DNA from: Branchiostoma floridae
Lineage: Eukaryota; Chordata; Leptocardii; Amphioxiformes; Branchiostomatidae
Direction: 5' to 3'
DNA length: 64,000 nucleotides
NCBI RefSeq assembly: GCF_000003815.2
Contig: NC_049989.1
Span: 20,552,035 to 20,616,034 of the forward strand
Shown here one piece after another: positions 53,994 to 63,758 of this stretch; the first letter of the stretch is position 1; every line of letters begins with the position of its first letter. Both the position numbers and the translations under genes were made by a program. The notes under the pieces were generated by a model that saw only the letters and a program-made list of their open reading frames with translations, searched no databases and had not been told where the DNA came from.

Positions 53994-56126
53994 TTACGTT
54001 GTAGATTGGTAACGCCCGGGGGCAATGATTGACTGGTGGCCTGAGACGGATCCAGCGCTTTTCTGACCATTTTCATTCTTTGGTTCATATACAGAAGCTG
54101 CGTTGTGCTTATTTGATTCAATTATGGCCTGAGACTGACCATGCCTTGTCTGATCATTTTGGGTGTCTATATCTTCATAATGGTGACTGTCATATTCATT
54201 AGTCACTGCAGTAACCGTAGCTGTGTTTTGTGTGTTGCTTAAAGCTTCAGCCAAAGCACAATTTGGATGTTCAAGACTTCTGACAGAACCTGCACCATCA
54301 GATGGTTGCAGTCGGTTCTTTGGTGTTTGCACATCTCCGTAGAGTGGATTTGACTTTAAAGCAGCTAGCTGTGCCATAGACAGTTGGCTTCTGTCAATTT
54401 GGGGATGTTGGTCAGAAGGGGTCTTCTTCTTAAACCAGATAATAATGGCACAAATAAGGACAATGCCAGCTACTGGACCACAGACAGAGCCAATGAGAAC
54501 AGGTAGGGGAAAACTGGGAGCAGGTTCATTGGAACTGTTGCTTCCCGGTTCCCTTGGATTGACAGGCTGTAGGACTTTGGTGCCTACAGCTACAGGGCGT
54601 GCGGTTGAGTCAGGCTTTTGTTTAAAGCACCACTGATAATGAGAAGTGTGGTTCTTGGTGTGATTGTAAGAGTTGTTGCCATTTTCCAATCGGCCAACAA
54701 AAGGCACAGTTGATATTGTGCTTGGATTGGCAGACATTGTGGTAAGTGGTGTGACTGTGGGGGTTGTTACCAATTTCCCTTTTAAGGGCACAGATGGGAT
54801 TTTGCGTGGGTTGGCAGGCAGTGTGGTTGTAGGCATTGTAGGTGTTGTTACCTCTTTACAGATAAGGTCTTCAGGTTTGATATGTTTAAGCAGTTTGCCA
54901 TTGAAAATGGCTGGCTTGGAACACAACATTTGGGTTTCAAATGAATGAGACCCATTCATTTTAAGCCTGAAGGGAACTATTCCACAATCACACAGCCAGG
55001 GGTTGTGTTGAATACGCACTTGACGAATAGATGCCAACCAACCATAAGCTGACGGGTGAAGGACAGATATCTGGTTATTAAAAAGGTCCAACCCCTCAAG
55101 CTTTGGTAAATTTGAGAATGCACTGGGGTTGAGCTCAGTTATGTTGTTGTAATGCAGGTGCAGACATTTCAGCTGGGGTAGATTTGACAGTGTGTTAGAT
55201 CTAATCTCGGTGATCTGGTTAATTTCCAGCTTCAAAATTTTGAGTTTTGGTAGATTTGAGAAAGCGCCAGGCTGAATGTCAGTTATTCTGCTGTTTTGTA
55301 TGTATAATTCTTCGAGCATTGGCAGATCTGAAAATGCTCCAGAATGAATAATGGTTATTTCATTGGAGAAAAAGTTTAATTTTGTGAGCATTGGTAGATT
55401 TGAAAATACACCAGGCCGAATTGTACTTATTTGATTTTCGTGTAGCATCAACTTCCCGAGCCTTCGTAGGTTTGAAAATGCACCATGGTGTATGTTATTT
55501 ATTTGGTTGGAGAAAAGGAGCAACGCTGTAAGCATTGGCAGGCGTGAGAATACACCTTCCCGAATGGTAGCTATTTTGTTGTGGGCTAGATCACACGTTC
55601 TGAGGTTTTTGAGACTTGAGAATGCACCGGGATGAATCTTTGTTATTTGATTGTAGCTGAGGGTCAAATCTGCAAGCTTCGGCATATCAGAAAATACACC
55701 TGGGTCAATACCCATTATCCGGTTGCCATGTAGGGACAATTTTGTGAGCTTTAGCAAATTTGAAAATGCACCAGGCTGTATGTTAGTTATTAGATTGTTG
55801 TTAAGGTGCAACTTTTCGAGATTCGGTACATTTGTGAACGTACCAGTCTTAATATTAGTCATGTGATTGGAGGATAAGCCTAATGTTCTTAGCTTGCTAT
55901 ACTCCTTTAACCCTGACTGACTTAAAGATGTAATATTATTGTAAGATAACTCTAAGATAGAGAGTGATACTGGCAGGTCTTGAGGGATGCTGGTCAGGCC
56001 CATCATGTAGCACGTGCATGATGAGAGAGATGATTTGCAGATGCTTCTGCAGTCGGCTTCTGGCATGTAGGGCTCCTTCAGGATGATGAGAAGGAAAATC
56101 AGCAGGTGTCGCAGCTTTCTTCCCAT
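53994..56126 (-). CDS. LRR receptor D, 710 aa to a premature stop
   Basis: The start is MGRKLRHLL at 56126, with an acceptor 6 bases upstream (56132); the longer frame from 56375 is translation of a (CA)n repeat. The protein has a signal peptide, LRRNT, 13 LRRs (about residues 52-370), LRRCT (HNPWLCDC), a TTLPANP stalk, a membrane helix (PVLIGSVCGPVAGIVLICAI) and the first half of the tail, with SNPLYGDV and YEDIDTQ motifs. It is closest to gene C in the tail. It ends in 25 out-of-frame residues after GQK because of a one-base insertion. The ectodomain and membrane helix are complete, so a short-tailed receptor could still be made; a sequencing error is also possible. Confidence 0.85.
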   Translation of the reverse strand: MGRKLRHLLIFLLIILKEPYMPEADCRSICKSSLSSCTCYMMGLTSIPQDLPVSLSILELSYNNITSLSQSGLKEYSKLRTLGLSSNHMTNIKTGTFTNVPNLEKLHLNNNLITNIQPGAFSNLLKLTKLSLHGNRIMGIDPGVFSDMPKLADLTLSYNQITKIHPGAFSSLKNLRTCDLAHNKIATIREGVFSRLPMLTALLLFSNQINNIHHGAFSNLRRLGKLMLHENQISTIRPGVFSNLPMLTKLNFFSNEITIIHSGAFSDLPMLEELYIQNSRITDIQPGAFSNLPKLKILKLEINQITEIRSNTLSNLPQLKCLHLHYNNITELNPSAFSNLPKLEGLDLFNNQISVLHPSAYGWLASIRQVRIQHNPWLCDCGIVPFRLKMNGSHSFETQMLCSKPAIFNGKLLKHIKPEDLICKEVTTPTMPTTTLPANPRKIPSVPLKGKLVTTPTVTPLTTMSANPSTISTVPFVGRLENGNNSYNHTKNHTSHYQWCFKQKPDSTARPVAVGTKVLQPVNPREPGSNSSNEPAPSFPLPVLIGSVCGPVAGIVLICAIIIWFKKKTPSDQHPQIDRSQLSMAQLAALKSNPLYGDVQTPKNRLQPSDGAGSVRSLEHPNCALAEALSNTQNTATVTAVTNEYDSHHYEDIDTQNDQTRHGQSQAIIESNKHNAASVYEPKNENGQKSAGSVSGHQSIIAPGRYQSTT

Positions 56127-56215
56127 GTTGTCCTGTCCACAAAAAATAATGCATGTACGTAAGTTACAAAATATGATATCTGACCAATTCACCCTTAAAC
56201 ACTCTGGTGACAATG

Positions 56216-56217
<2 letters not shown>

Positions 56218-56252
<35 letters not shown>

Positions 56253-56261
56253 CACACACAT

Positions 56262-56334
<73 letters not shown>

Positions 56335-56372
56335 TATACACACACACACATGCACACGCACACACACACACA
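56218..56372. repeat. (CA)n microsatellite
   Basis: About 155 bases of CA repeats with a few CG, TG and TA changes, 90 bases upstream of the gene D start, inside its 5' UTR intron. It creates false poly-(VC) and poly-(TH) frames. Confidence 0.95.
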
Positions 56373-56536
56373 CACCTACATCCTTAACAAACACTGGATG
56401 TCTTCTGATTTCTGATTTCACGTTTACTTCTCTAATGTGACTTGTTTGATTATTCCTTGAAATACCCAGGAACCAAGAACTGTTTATCTATTCATTTATT
56501 CATTCATCTTAAGGTCCATCCCTTCAATTGACGTAA

Positions 56537-56740
56537 GGCCATGTTGATTTAATAATATGGATGACATCCACACGCGCATCAATTTTCGGCCGTTTACAAG
56601 TTTCAACGATACTCTAAATCGTACAAAGAAGCTTCATTATGAAGGCAACTTTTTTTGTCAAACATTTTTTATTCGCACGCTCGCACCCAATTTTTGGATT
56701 GCTGATGGATGTCATCCATATAATAAAGACAACGTGGCCT
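56537..56740. mobile_element. MITE with 34-base inverted ends (AGGCCATGTTGATT)
   Basis: AGGCCATGTTGATT, then ATATGGATGACATCCA at the left and TGGATGTCATCCATAT, then ACAACGTGGCCT at the right form an inverted repeat of about 34 bases. TA lies at both borders, fitting a mariner-type MITE. Confidence 0.8.
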
Positions 56741-57035
56741 AACTGAGTTCCAAGGAAGCCCATAATGCAGTTCGTTATGAAATTTGTAATTTTGCGCTAG
56801 ATAAATTCCAGTCAGCAAATGTAGACGGAATACATGTTTTCGGGTGCAAAAACAGACACTGGAGCATACTTTTACTCTTACAAAAAGAAAAATGGCAATA
56901 AAAATCCTAGAATAGATTTGAGACATTTGAGATAATATATTTCATTTGAAAGGTGCTCACATTCCAGATTACATTACCCAGTCTACTTTTTCTACGAATC
57001 AGCATTGTGCGACTGCGATTTGCATTAAGACTTAC

Positions 57036-57284
57036 TTTTGAGGTTTGTCCAAAAGTTACAGTCTAGACAGGAATATCTTTGGTTGGAACTTTCTAGATAA
57101 GAAAGTCGTGAAGGCGTTCAGGTCCTGCTGCTCCTGCTGTGCTAGGATACGTGTTTCAGCAGCTGACCAGGAACAGGGTGTGGCAAACAAGTTTAGGATA
57201 GTGTTGTTTATACGGGTATCTTAATTGTCTGAACCTAAACGTTTGAATATTAATATCATTTTGCGTACAACTATTCATATGGTT
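57036..57284 (-). promoter_or_regulatory. Promoter plus first exon, gene D copy D1 (cut by gap)
   Basis: Donor (CAAAA then GTAAGT, exon end 57036), CAGCTGCTGAAACACGTATC body, TTTGCCACACCCTGTTCCTG, a TATA-like GTATAAACAA and TTCAGACAATTAAG are present. The upstream GTAAACAA box would fall at or beyond the gap at 57285. This is the copy closest to gene D (0.9 kb to its acceptor). Confidence 0.65.
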
Positions 57285-57684
57285 NNNNNNNNNNNNNNNN
57301 NNNNNNNNNNNNNNNNNNNNNNNNNNNNNNNNNNNNNNNNNNNNNNNNNNNNNNNNNNNNNNNNNNNNNNNNNNNNNNNNNNNNNNNNNNNNNNNNNNNN
57401 NNNNNNNNNNNNNNNNNNNNNNNNNNNNNNNNNNNNNNNNNNNNNNNNNNNNNNNNNNNNNNNNNNNNNNNNNNNNNNNNNNNNNNNNNNNNNNNNNNNN
57501 NNNNNNNNNNNNNNNNNNNNNNNNNNNNNNNNNNNNNNNNNNNNNNNNNNNNNNNNNNNNNNNNNNNNNNNNNNNNNNNNNNNNNNNNNNNNNNNNNNNN
57601 NNNNNNNNNNNNNNNNNNNNNNNNNNNNNNNNNNNNNNNNNNNNNNNNNNNNNNNNNNNNNNNNNNNNNNNNNNNNNNNNNNNN
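57285..57684. other. Assembly gap, 400 N
   Basis: A run of exactly 400 N inside the repeat array upstream of gene D. Any ORF across it is meaningless. Confidence 0.99.
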
Positions 57685-57896
57685 TTTCAGCATACATACC
57701 CTGATAACCTGCTTCCGGCTAGACTATGAGTTATTTTCCAGAACCAAGCAGGTTCAACCATATATGTATATAGAATTCAATTCTTGATTTAATTTCCATC
57801 ATATACTCTTCTTCCTGAATGTCTTACCTTCATAGACCTGCCATAATTTTCTTTTCATCTTTAACTACCATCTTGAGTGTGAGTGTGTGTGCTCAC

Positions 57897-58220
57897 CTTT
57901 AAGGTTTGTCTCAACACGTACTTCAGTCTAGTGAGAAACGTCTTCAGTTGGTACTTAATGTGTGAGGAAGTGTTGACGGATTTTGGTCCTCTCCTTATGT
58001 GGTATTTAGTTATAAACTTTCAGCTTTGTTCCAACACAAAGAAAGGAGCTCACCATAAATGTGTAATGTTGTTGTTGACGTGCTTGTAAGATACGCGTTT
58101 CAGCACCTGTTCATTTACAGGGTGTGGCAAACCGAAATATCAGATATTCATATGGTTACCTTAATTGTCTGAAGCTAGACTTCTTTTAATATTCATACTT
58201 AAGCATGTTGTTTACTCAAT
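57897..58220 (-). promoter_or_regulatory. Promoter plus first exon, gene D copy D2 (two donors)
   Basis: The block has AGTAAACAACATGCTTA, TTCAGACAATTAAGG, CGGTTTGCCACACCCTGTAA, and an 80-base extra segment that brings a second donor (ATG then GTGAGC, exon end 58054) before the usual one (AAAG then GTGAGC, exon end 57897). Confidence 0.65.
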
Positions 58221-58915
58221 TGCATGTTTTGATCCCTTTGTGATGCATTTAAACCTTAAATGTGATGAGATAAACTGAAAAATGTTGAAATGGTTTCTTA
58301 TCACAAACCTTTATTATGTTTTCTTTTAACTTCTGTATCTTTATCTATTGCTATATTAGAATATGAACATTTGTCAGTTTCCATGTGTCTGATGCCATTT
58401 GTATACACTTTCTCATCCATACCCTAATCAGCTGCGTTGGACGAGACCATGTATGAGATCGGGGTGGGGTGAGGTTGAATATAATGGGAGAAATAAAACT
58501 ATATGTAATTCAGTGGCTAGATTCATTTTGTATCATGTGATATTCTATCTGATAAGTGCAGAATGATATCATTTGCGCTGATGTGTATCTGAAGACGTTT
58601 AAGAAAGACGTTGCTTTGAAAATCAGAAGGATCTATAAAGATAGGTGCTTTTTCCCCGCGAACATTTAGCTGGTGTTGCAGCTTGCTCACCTTCGCAGAA
58701 AATCTACTTGAATATATTTCAGCATGTATACCTGCTACGGGCTATGAGTTCTTTTCGAGAACCAAGCAGCTTCGATTATATACATATATATATATGGGAT
58801 TGACATTCTTGATTTACTTACCGTGCATTGTATACTGTTATTCCTGAATGTATAACCTTCATAGACCTGACATAATTTTCTTTTCATCGTTACATATCAT
58901 ACCTAGTGTGTGTAC

Positions 58916-58942
58916 TTCATGAATCGTTTGTCCAAACTCGTC
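58916..58942 (-). promoter_or_regulatory. Donor end of first-exon copy D3 (rest in gap)
   Basis: GAGTTTGGACAAACGATTCA and a donor (GTACAC) match the 3' end of the other first exons. The rest lies in the gap starting at 58943. Confidence 0.5.
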
Positions 58943-59883
58943 NNNNNNNNNNNNNNNNNNNNNNNNNNNNNNNNNNNNNNNNNNNNNNNNNNNNNNNNNN
59001 NNNNNNNNNNNNNNNNNNNNNNNNNNNNNNNNNNNNNNNNNNNNNNNNNNNNNNNNNNNNNNNNNNNNNNNNNNNNNNNNNNNNNNNNNNNNNNNNNNNN
59101 NNNNNNNNNNNNNNNNNNNNNNNNNNNNNNNNNNNNNNNNNNNNNNNNNNNNNNNNNNNNNNNNNNNNNNNNNNNNNNNNNNNNNNNNNNNNNNNNNNNN
59201 NNNNNNNNNNNNNNNNNNNNNNNNNNNNNNNNNNNNNNNNNNNNNNNNNNNNNNNNNNNNNNNNNNNNNNNNNNNNNNNNNNNNNNNNNNNNNNNNNNNN
59301 NNNNNNNNNNNNNNNNNNNNNNNNNNNNNNNNNNNNNNNNNNNNNNNNNNNNNNNNNNNNNNNNNNNNNNNNNNNNNNNNNNNNNNNNNNNNNNNNNNNN
59401 NNNNNNNNNNNNNNNNNNNNNNNNNNNNNNNNNNNNNNNNNNNNNNNNNNNNNNNNNNNNNNNNNNNNNNNNNNNNNNNNNNNNNNNNNNNNNNNNNNNN
59501 NNNNNNNNNNNNNNNNNNNNNNNNNNNNNNNNNNNNNNNNNNNNNNNNNNNNNNNNNNNNNNNNNNNNNNNNNNNNNNNNNNNNNNNNNNNNNNNNNNNN
59601 NNNNNNNNNNNNNNNNNNNNNNNNNNNNNNNNNNNNNNNNNNNNNNNNNNNNNNNNNNNNNNNNNNNNNNNNNNNNNNNNNNNNNNNNNNNNNNNNNNNN
59701 NNNNNNNNNNNNNNNNNNNNNNNNNNNNNNNNNNNNNNNNNNNNNNNNNNNNNNNNNNNNNNNNNNNNNNNNNNNNNNNNNNNNNNNNNNNNNNNNNNNN
59801 NNNNNNNNNNNNNNNNNNNNNNNNNNNNNNNNNNNNNNNNNNNNNNNNNNNNNNNNNNNNNNNNNNNNNNNNNNNNNNNNNNN
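58943..59883. other. Assembly gap, 941 N
   Basis: A run of 941 N inside the 1 kb tandem array, probably a failure to resolve near-identical units. Confidence 0.99.
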
Positions 59884-60486
59884 GTACGAAAACTATACCT
59901 ATCCCAGTTGCAAAATGGATTTTTTTTTTGCATCATATGATGTTCTACCTTATAAGTGCAGAATGATATCATTTGCGCTGACGTGTATCTGAAGCCGTTT
60001 AAGAAAGACGTTGATTTGAAAAAAAGGCCAGAAGATTATCTAGAGATAGGTCCTTTTTGGGGGGTCATGTGTAACAGCTTAAAACAAGTCGGCTGTTCAT
60101 TCAAAATCTTAAATATGGGGATGTTAACGAAACATTTGTGATATATTCTAGAATTTAACATATTATCTTTTGAAATTAAATGCTTACATAGAAGACAAGG
60201 TTGAGCAGTTCACGCGAACCTTTATCTTTATCTCATGGTGTGCAGCTGACTCACCTTCGCAGAAAATTTATTTGAATATATTTCATCATGCATAACCTAA
60301 CCATCTGCTTCAGGCTTCAGACTGAGTTATTTTCGAGAAACAAGCAGGTTCAATTATATATGTATATAGCAATTCTTGATTTACTTTCCATCATATAATG
60401 TTCTTCCTGGATGTATTTTACTTCATAGACCTGACATAATTTTATTTCCATCGTTACCTACCTTGTCGAGTGTGTGTGTGAAGCAC

Positions 60487-60815
60487 CTTTGATGTTTGTC
60501 CCAAATAGTCCTTTAGTCTAGTAAGAAACGTCTTCAGTTGGCACTTAATGTGTGAGGAAGTCGTGAAGGATTTTTGGCCCTCTCCTTAAGTAATGTTTAG
60601 TTATAAACTTTAAGCTTTGTTCCAACACAAAAAAAGGAACTCACCTTAAATTTGTAATTTTGTTGTTGACGTGCTTGTAAGATACGTGCTTCAGCAGCTG
60701 AGTAGGCACAGGGTGTGGCAAACCCGAATAACAGCTATTCATATATGGTTACCTTAATTGTCTGAAGCTACATTACTTTTAATATTCATATTTAAGAATG
60801 TTGTTTACTCCAGGG
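60487..60815 (-). promoter_or_regulatory. Promoter plus first exon copy D4 (two donors)
   Basis: GGAGTAAACAACATTC, TTCAGACAATTAAGG, GGGTTTGCCACACCCTGTGC, the CAGCTGCTGAAGCACGTATC body, a donor at 60645 (TTTAAG then GTGAGT) and the usual donor at 60487 (CAAAG then GTGCTT). It resembles D2, including the extra segment. It could serve gene D or a gene lost from the array. Confidence 0.65.
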
Positions 60816-61300
60816 TTCTAATTCCTCTGTATCATTATTATCTGAAAAAAATGAAATGATCGCTTATCAAAATTTTATTATGTTTTCTTTTACATTCTGT
60901 ATCTGCATCTATTATGCAAATTAGAATATGTTTCAGGGAATTAAATTTTGTCAGTTTTAAACGACAGGTGTCTGATGTCATTTGTACACACTTTATCATG
61001 CATATTCTAATCACCTGCGTTGGGTGAGACCATGGTGAGATTGAGGAGGGGGAGGGGGACCGAGGTGCAATATAATGAACTGGGAGAACGAAAACTATAC
61101 ATAATCCAGATGCTAGATTCAGTTTGTATCATGTGATGTTCTACCTGATAAGAGCAGAACGATATCAATTGCGCAGATGTGTACCTGAAGCCTTTTTATA
61201 AAGACGTTGATTTGAGAATCAGAAGTATATCTAGAGATACGTTTTTAAGGGGTCATGTGTAAGGCAAGTCGGCTGTTGCAGACTTTGTCTTCATCCAATT

Positions 61301-61803
61301 AACTTTTCACCGCTATAACCTTGATTGTAAAGCTGTTTTCAGTACAAAATATGCTAGTGTCTACAGCGTTTCTATTGTGAATTAATGATAATTGATCATG
61401 ATTGCCTAGCCTTAATGGACTCAAATTTCGGAAAAGCTTACCCTCCACAATTGTACTACGGTTGGTATCATATCCACCGACAATTACTATTCATCTTGCT
61501 AGACAAAACAAATGTGGTCCTAGCGATACTTGTAGATTTGATACTTTTAAAATCACATATGAAATTTATTCACTTCATCCAAATAACTTTATTGAGTCGC
61601 CAACCCCGTTGACCATTCCGATTTTTCCACCAACAAAGCCACGCAGTTGTGGTTCAGTATTCCTTTGACTGTCCGACGACTTTACATTTGAAATTTCTCA
61701 TGCTGTCTATGAGTCCTGGTACCCCCGTTGTTGTTACATTGTGGCCGTCCGCCATATTTGTTACGTTGTAAACGTCCCTTTGCCCGTCCAATGGACCTGT
61801 CAA
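61301..61803. other. Region between array and DUF4430 gene
   Basis: No gene recognised. Two overlapping short ORFs (61385-61668) show no known domain. It must include the 3' UTR of the DUF4430 gene (minus strand), but no clear AATAAA was found. Confidence 0.4.
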
Positions 61804-63758
61804 TCACGGGTCACAGCTGTCTTTCTCTATGACGTATCTCAGCACCACGTGATCACCGTCCGTCACCGCCACTTTGTCAACCCCTGAAATGGAAAGTGAC
61901 GAAAGAGAAAGTGATATCGAACCAGTTTGTCTCAAACGAACTCAATGAATATATACTCCTCCGGTAGTCAGGTCAGCAGACGCAATATATGTGCAATCTT
62001 CACAGGTTTATTGCAAATTTCCCTAGTTCAGTGGAACAGTACTAGCAATCCTCTCTAGTAGCGAATAAACTGTAAATGCAGAAACTTTCGCGGTGGATTT
62101 ATATTCGCGGTTTTTGCGGTGGCCGCTGAATCTCGAACTTAAACCACCGCGAATATTCATAGTACAGTATATGACTACAGTACAGTACTGTAAATAAGTT
62201 TGTGGGATAGCGCTACCGCGAATTCAAATACTCTATTTTCCCGATGCCATGTAATTAAATCCCCGCGAACTTAAATGCATTTACAGCATATATCGACCCT
62301 TAGTAGTCTAAAGATTTTAAGAATAGGTAAGGATATCCATAAAGTTCATCACCTTCCGTGATGGGATGATAGGCCGGCCTTTCCACCGACCAGAATGTGC
62401 CTTTCTCTGAACTCCCGGCCACTCCTCCTACGGAGTCGATTTGAAAGCCCCAGTCCGCGTTAGGAACTGCTCCAAATCTACAACAACAAAATCGATGTGT
62501 CATTTTCGATGTTTCCATTCTTTGAAGCATTGTTGCTAATCGTTTAAAGGGTATATGAGCCTGCAGGGAGACTGATCGACTGGTTACCAGAAGGAAAGGA
62601 CAGAGTTGGCATGACCATACATAACGTTAAAGACAATGAGCGAAAGAGACATTGGACTGTCAGGGACTACTTTTAGTGCCTGCTATGAATGACAGATCAT
62701 ACTGGGGAAACTGTACCACGTATTGTACCTCACCGGTGCAAACCGGATGTACTATGTAGTATGTATGTAAGGGATAGACAGCAACTTTTTACTAACGAAC
62801 TTGCCCTTCAATGGCTTCCTACTTATCTTTTCAAAATGCCCAGTTCCTTCTGCTACCTCAATGCAATTTGAGGTAGAAGACTCCAGTTAAACTTTATTGA
62901 CTTTTGAGATCGCGTATCAGTACCCACCCACATCGCCAGTCTTTCTGCGCTGCCTCGACCATGACGTCATAGATGGTTGACCCCACCGGCAGTTCGAGCT
63001 TCAGCTCCACGGGGGGTATGTGTCTGTCGACGTCATTGCGCAATTCATACGTCACGGCCATGACGTATGTGGTGTCGTCACTGCTGCTTTCATCTCGTCG
63101 GACGATAGGTTTCTTGACAGAGTAAGCTAGTTTGGTATAATGTGTGTGATCACATGTACTGTGAAGATAATACTGCTGCATCCGTAGAGAAAACTACGCA
63201 ACTCTGGAACTCTGTTAGTGATGGTGTCCTTTCCAAATGTCAGGTCGCATACAACAACTGTTTCCCGGATTATTTTGAATTTGCGCCAGTACAATGTTTG
63301 TTTACCACTCGACTGACACATTTAAATCAAGGCGAAGGAGGATATATGTTAGTTATTCTTACAAAGATTACTCTGCTCTGATAATTGTACAGTATCATTG
63401 TTGTTGACCTCTGACCTGTACTATTGTGGTCTGCTGTGAGGCTAACTGTTTTTTAAAGTATTGTATGTTTGTGAGTTCTAAGAGAAACCTACGACACCCT
63501 ACTTAAGGGATCACATCCAAGCCTAATTACGTGCGTTGTAAAATACAAAGACTAAATTCACATTTGATTGATTTACCCTCTGATCGATAATCCATTCATT
63601 CTTTCATTGCAAATTTTGCCATTCATAGCACCTTTTATCATTCGAATTTTAACACAAAATAAAATAATTATTTGTTTCTCTTGCATAAATACATTGGACA
63701 TACCTTCGCAGGACAGAAGACATGAAAGTAGAAACCACGTCAACATTGTCGCCGCCAT
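61804..63758 (-). CDS. Secreted DUF4430-domain protein (transcobalamin/intrinsic-factor C-domain-like), 152 aa, 4 exons
   Basis: Exons in matching phase: 63758-63704, 63126-62928, 62477-62353, 61883-61804 (459 bases). Exon 1 starts MAATMLTWFLLSCLLSC, a clear signal peptide, and ends at a GTATGT donor. Exon 2 carries VTYELRND and LELPVGSTIYDVMVEAAQKD, exon 3 WGFQIDSVGGVAG and KGTFWSVERPAY, exon 4 GVDKVAVTDGDHVVLRY. These blocks follow the order of the DUF4430 domain, which forms the small beta domain of vertebrate cobalamin carriers (transcobalamin, intrinsic factor). The alpha/alpha-barrel half of those carriers is absent, so B12 binding is not implied. ORFs reading through the donors of exons 1, 2 and 3 are artefacts. 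The acceptor of exon 2 (AAACTAG) is weak but is the only one that keeps phase. Confidence 0.85.
62070..62287. mobile_element. MITE with CTGTAAATGCA ends, in intron of the DUF4430 gene
   Basis: CTGTAAATGCAGAAACTTTC at the left and CTTAAATGCATTTACAG at the right form inverted ends of a 218-base element. The interior has repeated CCGCGAA/TTCGCGG words. It lies in intron 3. Confidence 0.8.

Larger units (their letters stand above)
57700..61300 (-). repeat. Tandem array of about 1 kb units carrying promoter/first-exon copies
   Basis: Units share, in order on the plus strand: TTCGCAGAAAAT, GAATATATTTCA, GAACCAAGCAGGTTC, CATAGACCTGACATAATTTT, the cassette, GATGTTCTACCT, AGAATGATATCATTTGCGC and TCTAGAGATA. 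Donor-to-donor spacing is 1019 bases from D2 to D3 and 1571 (including 941 N) from D3 to D4. Similar but more worn units precede genes A, B and C. The gap sizes may hide more or fewer units. Confidence 0.75.

Noticed and set aside
32970-56126. Lamprey-type VLR locus with somatic LRR assembly
   Set aside because: The ectodomain plan is similar, but each gene has a complete set of LRRs in one exon and no incomplete germline gene or flanking LRR cassettes were seen.
56127-56440. Poly-(Val-Cys) extension of receptor D and several Thr-His-rich ORFs
   Set aside because: They are translations of a (CA)n microsatellite; the conserved MGRKL start and the splice acceptor at 56132 show the real start.
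57225-59992. ORFs of 140-360 codons crossing the N runs
   Set aside because: They consist almost wholly of unknown residues and arise from gaps.
23814-60815. First-exon cassette as a protein-coding exon (one copy reads LFATPCGCPAAAELILQ)
   Set aside because: The frame is open in B1, but stops or shifts in A2, C1 and D1, and there is no ATG; conservation is better explained by promoter and splice signals.
62300-62530. 76-codon ORF as a separate small gene, or as the last exon of the DUF4430 gene
   Set aside because: It reads through a good acceptor and a donor (GAAG then GTGATG); a following exon at 61804-61883 with correct phase completes the domain.
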